The notes beneath the pieces were generated by a model that was given only the letters and a program-made list of their open reading frames with translations, made no database searches and was not told the origin of the DNA. Source: CAYXDO01 sp964463485 (GTDB lineage: Bacteria; Myxococcota; Kuafuiibacteriia; Kuafuiibacteriales; Kuafuiibacteriaceae). From it: DNA of 64,000 bases. The position numbers and the translations under genes were made by a program. The stretch spans positions 1 to 64,000 of the forward strand of contig CAYXDO010000009.1 in NCBI GenBank assembly GCA_964463485.1. The letters are read 5' to 3'. This document shows, piece by piece, positions 28,265-36,802 of the stretch. How positions within the stretch are numbered: the first letter of the stretch is position 1; each line of letters begins with the position of its first letter.

Positions 28265-28942
28265 GTGGAACTGAACACCGCCAAACGCGAGCTGACCTTG
28301 AAGGTCGTCTACTACGGACCCGCCTTGTCCGGAAAGACCACGAACCTTCAGTCCCTCTTCGCCATGCTCGATCCGACACACCGAGGAGCCCTCACGACCC
28401 TCGACACCAAAGGCGATCGAACTCTCTTCTTCGACCTGTTGCCCGTCCACTTCCGGACGCGCTCGGGCATGAAGGTGAAGGTCAAGCTCTTCACGGTGCC
28501 TGGCCAGGTCGTGCACGAATCCACTCGGCGCATCGTACTCACCGGCACCGACGCCATCGTCTTCGTCGCCGACTCGCAGCGAAAAGTGACTCAGGCCAAC
28601 AACGAGTCGTTCGAGAATATGCACAAGAACCTGAGGGCCAACGGGCTCGACCCCGACCGCATGCCGACGGTGATCCAATTCAACAAACGCGACCTTCAGG
28701 AGATCCTCACCGACGAGGAGGTCACCGAAATGGCCAAACGCGGCAAGGAACCCGTCTACCGCGCGGTGGCCCTGACCGGGCAGGGTGTGATCGACACCCT
28801 CAAAGGAGTCATGCACATCCTGTACAAGTCGCTCGATCAGGACCATGACTTCGGTCGCAAGTTCGGGATCAACGAGCGAGAGTTCATCCACAACGTCTTC
28901 GAGAAGCTCGAACAGTCCGTTTCCGCGGAGGGATCGCGATGA
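28265..28942 (+). CDS. MglA-like small Ras-family GTPase
   Basis: MglA of Myxococcus is the polarity switch of gliding and twitching motility. This 225-residue protein has the same features: a P-loop GPALSGKTT (18-26), TLFFDLLP, a TVPGQVVHESTRR switch II segment and FNKRDL for guanine binding. The C-terminus is ~25 residues longer than in MglA. It starts with GTG at 28265 behind a GAGGG site and ends in an ATGA overlap with the PocR-type kinase gene, so the pair is coupled. No roadblock-domain MglB partner is visible next to it. Motility control is inferred; other polarity or signalling roles are equally possible. Confidence 0.88.
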   Translation: MELNTAKRELTLKVVYYGPALSGKTTNLQSLFAMLDPTHRGALTTLDTKGDRTLFFDLLPVHFRTRSGMKVKVKLFTVPGQVVHESTRRIVLTGTDAIVFVADSQRKVTQANNESFENMHKNLRANGLDPDRMPTVIQFNKRDLQEILTDEEVTEMAKRGKEPVYRAVALTGQGVIDTLKGVMHILYKSLDQDHDFGRKFGINEREFIHNVFEKLEQSVSAEGSR

Positions 28943-30390
28943 CGAGCGAAGCCTTCCTCGAATCCGGAACGCGTGGATCGATCCTCGATCGACACATCAC
29001 TTTGGCGGAGCTCCTCGATCTGCGCTCCTTCCGAGAGCTCTGCGCGAGCTACGTCGACCTGTACAAGATCGGCATCAAGGTCTTCGACGCCGATGGCTCC
29101 AAGCTCGTCGACATCCGCGTCGGCAACGGCGACTGGTGCGGGTACGTATTCTCCAACTCCGAGGGCCGCCGCATGTGCACCGCCCTCGTGACCAAGATAA
29201 AACAACATGAGTACCCCGAGCTCGACGATGGGTTGATCGTGGAGCAGCAGTGCTTTTCGGGCCTCAAATACATGCTCATGCCGATCACCCACGGCGGCGA
29301 GACTCTCGGCCGAATCATCTGGGGGCCCTTCGTCCCGGCCGAGCTCGAGCGGCCGGGGGTCGCGGTCTACGCGTACCCCGATGGGTTCGACCCTTCGAAG
29401 CTCTGGAGCTTCGGTGACAAGATCCGGAGGCTCCCGGACGCCACCATTCGAAAGATCATGCTCAATTTCCGCCACGCCATCGACGGCGTGGTGTCCATCG
29501 CCTACCGCGCGTTGATGACGCAAAACCTCCACCTCGAGTCCATCACGGCCAGCTACAACGAGCTCGCGGTGACCAACCGCGCGCTGCGGGAGTCCGTGGA
29601 GCGCCTCAAGGAGGTCGACCGACTCAAGTCCAGCTTCCTCGCGATGATCAGCCACGAGCTCCGAACGCCCCTGACCAGCATCATCGGCTACTCCGAGATG
29701 CTCCTCGAGGGCATGGCAGGAGACTTGGCGGGCGAACAGAAAGACTTTGTCGGCACGATCCAGGAGAAGGGCGAGACACTCTTGTCACTCATCAGCGCCA
29801 TCCTCGACATCTCGAAGATCGAGGCGGGCGCCATGCACATCACGCCGTCGGAGACTTCCCTCGAAGCCATCGTCGCGTCCGCGCAGAAGTCGATCGTTCC
29901 GCAGGCTCAGAAGAAAGCTCTGATCCTAGAGACTCGAATCAGCCCGGACGTCCCGAGGATTCACGCGGATCACGACAAGCTCGTGCAGTGCATCGTGAAT
30001 CTCTTTGCCAACGCGGTGAAATTCACGCCGAACGGCGGGCGAATTACGCTCAAAGCCTACCCATTCGAAGGCTCCAGAAAGAGCGGCGGCGATCAGGGGC
30101 GCTTCGGGGCGCTTCGGGAGCGCTTCGTGCGAATCGACGTCGCAGACACCGGCATCGGCATCTCGAAGGACAAGTTCAACGACGTATTTCGCGCGTTCTA
30201 CCAGGTCGATAACTCCTTCACCCGTGAGTACGGCGGGACCGGCCTCGGCTTGGCGATCGTGAAGAGCTTCGTGGAGGCTCACTCGGGCGAGGTTTGGGTA
30301 GAGAGCGAAGAGGGAAAAGGGACGACCTTCTCGATTCTGTTGCCGATGGACGGGGCCCCGAAGCGGGAGGCGCGCATCGCCACGATGTAG
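28939..30390 (+). CDS. PocR-domain sensor histidine kinase
   Basis: A soluble 483-residue histidine kinase. The N-terminal PocR-like ligand-binding domain (about 15-170) has the conserved Cys at 67, 80 and 105, and the YLxP-like MLMPITHGGETLG. A coiled coil (200-230) leads to HisKA with the phospho-acceptor His239 in ISHELRTPL. The HATPase domain has NLFANAVKFTPNGG, DTGIGIS and GGTGLGLAIVKS. No transmembrane segment is seen, so it senses a cytoplasmic signal. The ATG overlaps the stop of the MglA-like gene. No response regulator lies next to it. Confidence 0.93.
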   Translation: MTSEAFLESGTRGSILDRHITLAELLDLRSFRELCASYVDLYKIGIKVFDADGSKLVDIRVGNGDWCGYVFSNSEGRRMCTALVTKIKQHEYPELDDGLIVEQQCFSGLKYMLMPITHGGETLGRIIWGPFVPAELERPGVAVYAYPDGFDPSKLWSFGDKIRRLPDATIRKIMLNFRHAIDGVVSIAYRALMTQNLHLESITASYNELAVTNRALRESVERLKEVDRLKSSFLAMISHELRTPLTSIIGYSEMLLEGMAGDLAGEQKDFVGTIQEKGETLLSLISAILDISKIEAGAMHITPSETSLEAIVASAQKSIVPQAQKKALILETRISPDVPRIHADHDKLVQCIVNLFANAVKFTPNGGRITLKAYPFEGSRKSGGDQGRFGALRERFVRIDVADTGIGISKDKFNDVFRAFYQVDNSFTREYGGTGLGLAIVKSFVEAHSGEVWVESEEGKGTTFSILLPMDGAPKREARIATM

Positions 30391-30503
30391 CGTCATCGGA
30401 ATCTCCTCACTCGAGCTCCCGGGCCGCCCAGCCCTCTTGCGCAGCTTTCCTGCTTCGGCGTTTCTCGAGGGTCGCCTAGGTTCGCGATTTCAGGCTGGAA
30501 ATT

Positions 30504-30580
30504 TGGCGCACCCGGCAGGATTCGAACCTACGGCCTCCGGATTCGTAGTCCGATGCTCTATCCAGCTGAGCTACGGGTGC
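30504..30580 (-). tRNA. tRNA-Arg (anticodon ACG)
   Basis: Cloverleaf with acceptor GCACCCG/CGGGTGC, anticodon loop CTACGAA (anticodon ACG, normally converted to ICG) and an encoded 3' CCA at 30506-30504. The only tRNA here for which I see an encoded CCA. Confidence 0.95.
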
Positions 30581-30615
30581 GCTGCGGGGTCTGGTAGCCA
30601 GGCCACGTCTTCGTG

Positions 30616-31437
30616 TCAACGAGAACTTCCGCTCTCGATCGCCGACCCGGCCCGGAGCTTGCGGACCAACGCTTCCGTTTCGCTCCCAGACGCCTCGATC
30701 GCATCCATCGCGAACGTGAGCTCTTCGAGCTGACCAGAGAGCTCCCCGGGGGACGACATGGTCACGATCTGATCTCGCAAGAGCCTCAGCGTGTTCTCGA
30801 TGAGGTTGAGCTGCCCTCGTGACGTGCGGATCGATTGGCGAAGCTCGGCGGCTTTGTCGAGCCTACGGCGCAGCACGTCGAGGTTGCGGCGTGCGAGCTT
30901 TCGCGCCTCTTCATCGCTCGTGCGTTCGAGCAGTCGTTCCTGAATGCGCACCTCCGACTCGATGTCGTCGAGGTCTTGTTCCTTCACGAACGACTCGTAG
31001 CGACTGGCGTTGCTGGCGATCTGAAGGAACGCGTCGGCGAGCTTTCCGAGCTTTTCGACCTCGTCTTTGACCATCGCCATGTGCAGCGACGGATTCTGTT
31101 CGACCTGATCCGTGATCGACTTTTTGATCTGTTCGAGCTCCAAGTATCTTCGACGATCTTGGTCCGAGAGGTTCGCGAGGTATTTCTGTCTCGATCCGTC
31201 CTCGAGCCTTCGTCGGTCGATCTTGTGGACGAAGTCGAAGTAGCGTCTGAACGATCCGGTGCGGGCCCCGATCGCGAGCCAGAGCGCCTCGAGCCCTAGC
31301 ACCGCGGCGAGCGGGGCCCACCCGAAGGTCGCAAAGCCGACGTAGGCCAACAGGCCGCCCCCGATCAGGGCGAGGTAGTTCGGGACGTTGTTGAACGCGA
31401 GGCGAGTGTACGGAACGTCGTCGTCGTCAGCGGCCAT
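30616..31437 (-). CDS. Membrane-anchored coiled-coil protein
   Basis: A 273-residue protein with one or two N-terminal hydrophobic helices (about 20-58) and a long charged helical region (70-270) that includes heptad-like stretches. No known domain is visible. It sits 18 bp after the PspA-type gene on the same strand, and they are probably co-transcribed. A helical partner for PspA at the membrane is a reasonable guess, but it rests on proximity only. Confidence 0.72.
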   Translation of the reverse strand: MAADDDDVPYTRLAFNNVPNYLALIGGGLLAYVGFATFGWAPLAAVLGLEALWLAIGARTGSFRRYFDFVHKIDRRRLEDGSRQKYLANLSDQDRRRYLELEQIKKSITDQVEQNPSLHMAMVKDEVEKLGKLADAFLQIASNASRYESFVKEQDLDDIESEVRIQERLLERTSDEEARKLARRNLDVLRRRLDKAAELRQSIRTSRGQLNLIENTLRLLRDQIVTMSSPGELSGQLEELTFAMDAIEASGSETEALVRKLRAGSAIESGSSR

Positions 31438-31455
31438 GGAGCGGCCTCGACCGGG

Positions 31456-32175
31456 TCACATCGTCTTCTGCGCGGCCTGAGCCTTGGCGGCCTCGCGCTT
31501 TTGTTTGAGCTCCTCGAGCTTCTTTTTGGCGGTGACTTCTCCGGTTTGACGCCGAATCTCGGCGAGGCGTCCGTCGAGCGACTCTCCGGCGAGCTCCTTG
31601 CCGAGCTTGGCCTGCGCCGCGAGGTTCTGGATGTGGCCGCGCACGTTGTCGAGCGCCTTGACTTCGGCGTCGACCGACAGGCCTTCGAGTTGCTCCTGGA
31701 CCTTGATGCGAGCCTTGGCGCTCTCCATCTTGGCGAGCATCCGATCCTTCTCCGCCTTGAGCTTGTTGATTTCGCCCTGCACGGCGAGCAGCGAGCGCTT
31801 CGCGTCTTCGCCATCGACCTTGGCCTGCTCGAGCTCCGTCTGCAGCTCGGTCACTTCGCCTTCGAGCGTTTGCTTCTTGCTGATGAGGATCAGCGCGATC
31901 TCGTCTTGCTCCCCGCCGACGGCGGTCTCCAGGTCGGCCTCGACCTGCGCGAGCTCCTTGGCCTGCTTCGACAAGCGGGCCTCGATGTCCTCGCGGCGGC
32001 GGATGATCGCGGCGGTGGCTCGTTTGAGCGCGGAGTACTTTTCGATCATGGAGTTGATGGAGTTTTCGTAGGCGATCTCAGGGTGTTCCTTCTCGAGATC
32101 GCTGATCCACAGGGACAAGAAACCCTTCCAGAGGTTGGAGAGACGGGAGAAGAATCCAGGTCCGGAAGTGCTCAC
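31456..32175 (-). CDS. PspA/IM30-family phage shock protein
   Basis: PspA/IM30/Vipp1 proteins form ESCRT-III-like rods on membranes and protect them under stress. The 239-residue protein has the amphipathic N-terminal helix ([16 protein letters not shown]), followed by long coiled-coil helices typical of the family. It starts with GTG at 32175 after a GGAGG site. Companion pspB/C or F genes are absent; instead a membrane coiled-coil protein follows. Confidence 0.87.
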   Translation of the reverse strand: MSTSGPGFFSRLSNLWKGFLSLWISDLEKEHPEIAYENSINSMIEKYSALKRATAAIIRRREDIEARLSKQAKELAQVEADLETAVGGEQDEIALILISKKQTLEGEVTELQTELEQAKVDGEDAKRSLLAVQGEINKLKAEKDRMLAKMESAKARIKVQEQLEGLSVDAEVKALDNVRGHIQNLAAQAKLGKELAGESLDGRLAEIRRQTGEVTAKKKLEELKQKREAAKAQAAQKTM

Positions 32176-32416
32176 GAATGCCTCCTTTGACCGAGCCAGA
32201 GGAGGGCCTCAGGAGGCGCCTCGTCCGCGCGGGAACCCGGTCGAGATAGCCACATCGGGAAGGGCGGTCAAGGGCGGGCGAAGCGAGCGGGGGGCTGTGG
32301 GCTCATTCGATGGGTGAACCAGTCCGCGGAATCGACTTCGCCCTCGGGTGCCTGGTAGCATGCGTCGACCGGGCATCCCTCGCGGGGCGCCCCGACGGCC
32401 GAGGTCGCCTCCAAAG

Positions 32417-35400
32417 ATGAATGTCACTTGCCCTTCCTGTTCGACTCGCTACTCGGTGGACGACTCCCGAATTCCGCCGAGCGGCGTCACCATTCAGTGC
32501 CCCAAGTGCGCCAAGTCGTTCGTCGTCAAGCGCGAGGCCCAGGGCGCGGTGCCGCTGCCCGGCTCGTCAGCGGCGGTGGCGTTACCGGGGAGCCGCGGGG
32601 CCGTGGCGCTCCCGGGTTCGGTGGCGTCGGCGCCCGCGCCGTCCCACACGCTCGACGCGCTTGATTTCGGCCTCGACGAGGATCTCCCGGGTCCGAGATC
32701 CGGCGGCAAGGGCGCGCCGCAGGGCGCCGGGATGCTGGATTTCATCGACCAGGTCGCCCAAAAGGCGGGCGTCCAGGGCGGACCCGCAAGCGGTGGGGAG
32801 CTCCGGATCCGACGCCTCAACGGGCAGGTCGAAGGACCCTTTGGGCTCCAACGGCTTTTGACGCTCGTCAAGAACGGCGAGTTCGACGACACGTGCCAGA
32901 TCTCGCCAGACGGGCGGTCGTGGAAGCCGCTCATGAACCACCCGGAGCTCGCGCGCGCGTACACCCAACGCGTTCAGAACGCCGATCTGCCTGGACTGCC
33001 CGAGGCCGACGACCTCCCTGGCCTCGTCGCTCCCGCAAAAAAAGGCGGATCGATCCCGGGCCTCGACGATCTCCCCGGACCAAGCACCAAGAAGCGCGGC
33101 GCGCCCGCGAGCCTCCCGGGGCTCGACGACTTCGGTTCGTCCTCGGCGCCCCAGCGAAAATCCGCGAACGCGACTTTGGACGCGCTCGATCTCGACGGGG
33201 GGCTCGACTTCGAAGACGCCCTGCCGACCGCCAACCTCGATCGCTCGCCGATCCAAAGAGCCCCCGCAGCTCCGTCGATCGCGAACCTCGGCGACGACAT
33301 GGGCCTCGGCGACGACAGCCCGCATGGCGGTCCGGCGATGTCTCCAGACGCAGATGGCGGCCTCGAGCTCGACGACGATCGCGCAAAGAAACGCGGAGAC
33401 GATCCCTTTGCCCCACCTGGCGGCGCCCCGGCAGCTCCGAAGATGGCCGGCATGGTCGACCTCGCGGAGGTGCCGACCAACCCGCCGATCTGGGTCGAGT
33501 ACAGGCTGCAGATCGTCGGCCTGGTGGCCGTGGTGAGCCTCGCCGCCTTCGGCTTGTACACCTCGTTTTGGACCGAAGACGGCATCTTCCTGCACAAGCG
33601 AATCTCGGCGTGGCTAGAGCCTCCTCCTCCTCCTCCTCCTCCGCCGCCGCCGCCGCCGCCGCCCACGATCGTCGATGTGCAGCAGATTCAGGTGCTCTTG
33701 GACTCCGGTACGTTCGAGTCGTTCCGCTCGGTGATCGCGACGATCAAGAGAGAGGGACCCGCGCCGGAGAACCAGCTCGCCCTCGCCAAGGCCTATGGGC
33801 TCGCGTCGCTCGCCTACGGCACCAACGACTTCCCGCTCACGGACTTGGAAGGCGCGGTCGAGGCGCTCAACAAGATCGACCTGACCAAGGCCTACGACGG
33901 CAACACGCAGCGCGCGAACCTCGAGATCATCAAGGCGCGCATGGCGCTCGAGCTCCTCAAGGATCAGGCGCCGGCGGCGGCGGGATCGCTCGCTTCGGCC
34001 GCGGAGCAGGCGGCCGGCGACAAGGAGCTCCACTTCTTGCTCGGCATCGCGCGCAGCAAGCTCGGAGAGACGGTCGGAGCGATCGATGCCTTCGACAAGG
34101 CTCTGGTGGTGGACTCGCGATATGCGCCCGCGCTGTTCGCCACCGGGAAGCTGATGGAGTCCGTCGACGACCAAATCGCGTTCTACAGCCGCGCGGTCTT
34201 GGTTCAACCGAATTTCGCTCTGGCCGCGCTCGCGGCCGCGGATGCGTATGCGAACGCGGGGCGCGCCGGCTGGGAGCGGAAGATGATGGGGGCGGCGTCC
34301 AGAGCCGCAGAAAACGGCGTGCCCCAGGACCGCCGCGCCGAGATCTATGCTCGTGCGTCTCGGGTGTTCGGGAAGACGGGGAGGCTGGGCGAGGCCGTGA
34401 AGTTCGCCGAAGAGGCCTACCGGCTTCAGCCAGCCAATCAGGACTTCTTGATCACGGCGATCGAGGCCGAGGCCGCAGGAGGCGCCGGCCAAGCGGCGCT
34501 CAAGAACGTGAGCAAGGTTCTCACGAAGCAAGATTCGAAGAACTTTCGCGGGCTGATCGCTCGAGCCCAGGCCTACATGGCGTCCGACGAGTTCGGCAAA
34601 GCGTTCGAAGATCTGAACACCGCGCGGGTCGTTGAGCCCCAGTCCTTCCAGCCGTTTTACTGGGAGGGCGTGTTCAACTATCGGCTCGGCAAATTCGACG
34701 CAGCTCGAGACGCGCTCATTGCTTCCATGACGAAAGAGGCCAAGGGCGATCAGGCTGCGCTGCCGCTCATCGCGCTCGGCCGGTTGGAGCTCGAGGAGGG
34801 CAACGTTCAGAAGACCTTCGAGTTCGCGCAGAAGGCGCTGGAGTTCGCGCCGAACTCGATCGACGCGCTCGCGCTCTTGGGCAAGTGCCTGCGCTTGCGC
34901 GGGGAGCTCGACAAGGCTCGCGAGGCCTTCGAGAAGGTCTTGTTCGTCGATCCGGAGAATCTGGATGCGCGCCTAGGCACGGCGAACGCGCTTCGCGACC
35001 TCGCTGCGCGGTTCCCGGAACCTTGGATGCGCCCGGAGCTCGGCGCGGCGATGCCGATCTACATCGCTGCGCTCGTCGAGTTCCCGAGCAACGCGGAGGT
35101 GCTGTTCGAGTATGGGCGCGCGCTCTCGCTCGATCGCCGCCTCGGCGCCGCGCTCGATCTCTACGGCGATGCGACGATGCTGAACGCGAAGGACGTTCGG
35201 CCTTTCACCTCGATGGTCGAGGCTTACATGAACCTCGATCCGCCGGACCTCCCGAACGCGAAGAAGCGCCTCGAACAAGCCTCGCCGATCGATCCCTACA
35301 ACCCGGAAGTCCAGTATTGGCGGGGTCGAATCCTGTTCGCAGAGGGTCAGCATGACGAGGCGGCGAAGAGCTTCGAGTCGGCGCTCAACAAAGAACCCAA

Positions 35401-36031
35401 GAACCCCGTCTACCACTACTGGTACGGCCGGACGTTCTTGATGCAAGACCTCCTGTTCGAGGCGATCCGTGAGTTCGAGACGGCGTTACGCCTGAACGAC
35501 CGCTACGCGGCGGCGCGTCGGGCGCTGGGGGACGCGGAGTTCGATCGCAACCGCTTCATGGAAGCGCTTGGGCACTACAAGCTGTATCAAGTCGCGGCGC
35601 CGGAAGACGTGACGATCTATCGGGACTTCGCGCGTTGCTGGACCGGATTGAAGAAGAACGAAGAGGCGCTCAAGGCCTGGCAAGAAGTGCTGAAGCACTT
35701 CTTGGCCCGTGGAGACCTTGCCAACTCCAAGAGCGGCAACGCGACCATCGTCGAAGCGCTGATGAACATCGGCACGATCTACAGCGAGATGGGAAAGTTC
35801 GACCTTGCGCTGAAGGCGTTCAAGCAGGCGATGGAGCGCGACAAGACGCGTGGCGACGCGGTCTGCCAGTATGCGCTCACGCTGGCAGGGTCGGCAGGCC
35901 GACTGAAAGCTGACGTCAAGAAGGCGCTTCAGGCCTGTCTTGCGCACCCGAACGCGCCACCAGACGACAAGGAGAGCGTGAACAATGTGCTCGATTCCGA
36001 CCAGGCCATGCGGTCGTTTCGTGAACGTTGA
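32417..36031 (+). CDS. Zinc-ribbon/GYF/TPR transmembrane scaffold
   Basis: A 1204-residue protein. An MJ0042-type zinc ribbon (Cys5, Cys8, Cys28, Cys31) is followed by a GYF_2-like domain (about 127-180, with RRLNGQVEGPFGLQRLL), a disordered linker with repeated (D/G)LPGL motifs and acidic clusters, a membrane helix (about 364-386), 15 consecutive prolines (402-416) and a large TPR domain to the end (430-1204). I start at the ATG at 32417, where the zinc ribbon begins. This cytoplasmic zinc-ribbon/GYF plus periplasmic part recalls Myxococcus GltJ, which binds MglA and MglB (from memory). The C-terminal TPR array makes it a different architecture, so it is not an orthologue by structure alone. 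Confidence 0.85.
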   Translation: MNVTCPSCSTRYSVDDSRIPPSGVTIQCPKCAKSFVVKREAQGAVPLPGSSAAVALPGSRGAVALPGSVASAPAPSHTLDALDFGLDEDLPGPRSGGKGAPQGAGMLDFIDQVAQKAGVQGGPASGGELRIRRLNGQVEGPFGLQRLLTLVKNGEFDDTCQISPDGRSWKPLMNHPELARAYTQRVQNADLPGLPEADDLPGLVAPAKKGGSIPGLDDLPGPSTKKRGAPASLPGLDDFGSSSAPQRKSANATLDALDLDGGLDFEDALPTANLDRSPIQRAPAAPSIANLGDDMGLGDDSPHGGPAMSPDADGGLELDDDRAKKRGDDPFAPPGGAPAAPKMAGMVDLAEVPTNPPIWVEYRLQIVGLVAVVSLAAFGLYTSFWTEDGIFLHKRISAWLEPPPPPPPPPPPPPPPTIVDVQQIQVLLDSGTFESFRSVIATIKREGPAPENQLALAKAYGLASLAYGTNDFPLTDLEGAVEALNKIDLTKAYDGNTQRANLEIIKARMALELLKDQAPAAAGSLASAAEQAAGDKELHFLLGIARSKLGETVGAIDAFDKALVVDSRYAPALFATGKLMESVDDQIAFYSRAVLVQPNFALAALAAADAYANAGRAGWERKMMGAASRAAENGVPQDRRAEIYARASRVFGKTGRLGEAVKFAEEAYRLQPANQDFLITAIEAEAAGGAGQAALKNVSKVLTKQDSKNFRGLIARAQAYMASDEFGKAFEDLNTARVVEPQSFQPFYWEGVFNYRLGKFDAARDALIASMTKEAKGDQAALPLIALGRLELEEGNVQKTFEFAQKALEFAPNSIDALALLGKCLRLRGELDKAREAFEKVLFVDPENLDARLGTANALRDLAARFPEPWMRPELGAAMPIYIAALVEFPSNAEVLFEYGRALSLDRRLGAALDLYGDATMLNAKDVRPFTSMVEAYMNLDPPDLPNAKKRLEQASPIDPYNPEVQYWRGRILFAEGQHDEAAKSFESALNKEPKNPVYHYWYGRTFLMQDLLFEAIREFETALRLNDRYAAARRALGDAEFDRNRFMEALGHYKLYQVAAPEDVTIYRDFARCWTGLKKNEEALKAWQEVLKHFLARGDLANSKSGNATIVEALMNIGTIYSEMGKFDLALKAFKQAMERDKTRGDAVCQYALTLAGSAGRLKADVKKALQACLAHPNAPPDDKESVNNVLDSDQAMRSFRER

Positions 36032-36037
36032 ATCGAG

Positions 36038-36781
36038 ATGAGGGCAGCGGTGCTGGGCGCGTGGCTCGCGGTGGCGTGCGCTCGGGAGCCCCCGCCCCAG
36101 TCCCATGCGTCGACCGAGTTCCCCGTTCGGATCGAGCTCGAGCCTTCTGCCACGCCCGCTGCGTTCGAGCTCGTGGGGACCTCGAGCGCTTCCGCGTGTG
36201 CACTTGGCGAGCTCGAGGTGGCCGTGCGCGTCGAGGCGGAGGCGCTTCGCATTCGCGTCGTAGGCTTTGCGGCTCGACCCCGAGCCGCGGACCCACTCAG
36301 CCCCTGTCAGCGTCACGCGCGCGCCAAGGTGGCCCTGGACCCCGCGTGGCTCTCGGAACGCGCCCAGCGCGTGACCATCGAGGTCGGATCGGAATCACGA
36401 GTGCACGTGCTCTGCACGGACGGCGACCGCGTGCGCGTCGGCGCCGACGGACCGGAGCTCGAGAGGACCACCGGTCAGCTCGCGGCCAAGAGGCTCGGAT
36501 CTTGCGAGGCGGTTGGCGTTGCTGCGTCCGCGACGACGTCCGCCGCGATCGTCTCCATTCTCAGCGAGCCGCCCGGTGCGTACCTCACGCTCGGCGAGAT
36601 CGAAGCGACGACGCCGTACGTCGCGACACTCCGAACCCAAGCAGAGGTGATGCGAATGAGCCTCAAGCTCGATGGGTATGAGACCTGGGTCGGCGCCTTG
36701 CGCAAGAACGAGAGCGGGCACTTTGCCGCGGAGATCCGACTCCGACCGCTCGACCAGGGCTCGGACGAGTCCGAGCGATGA
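36038..36781 (+). CDS. Putative lipoprotein with PEGA-like domain
   Basis: A 247-residue protein starting with a short signal and a possible lipobox (AVAC, residues 12-15). The C-terminal part has the PEGA-like stretch SILSEPPGAYLTLGEIEATTP, commonly found in myxobacterial envelope proteins. The middle is unassigned. It starts six bases after the TPR scaffold stop, so it is in the same transcript and could bind the periplasmic side of that protein. Confidence 0.7.
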   Translation: MRAAVLGAWLAVACAREPPPQSHASTEFPVRIELEPSATPAAFELVGTSSASACALGELEVAVRVEAEALRIRVVGFAARPRAADPLSPCQRHARAKVALDPAWLSERAQRVTIEVGSESRVHVLCTDGDRVRVGADGPELERTTGQLAAKRLGSCEAVGVAASATTSAAIVSILSEPPGAYLTLGEIEATTPYVATLRTQAEVMRMSLKLDGYETWVGALRKNESGHFAAEIRLRPLDQGSDESER

Positions 36782-36802
36782 CGCCGTTCGTACTCAGCTG
36801 AC

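Noticed and set aside
32893..34635. Long shifted-frame and antisense frames over GC-rich genes (also at 12629-13822 and 56632-59445)
   Set aside because: They lie within genes with clear domains in another frame, are very rich in Arg/Gly/Ala, and have no domain matches.
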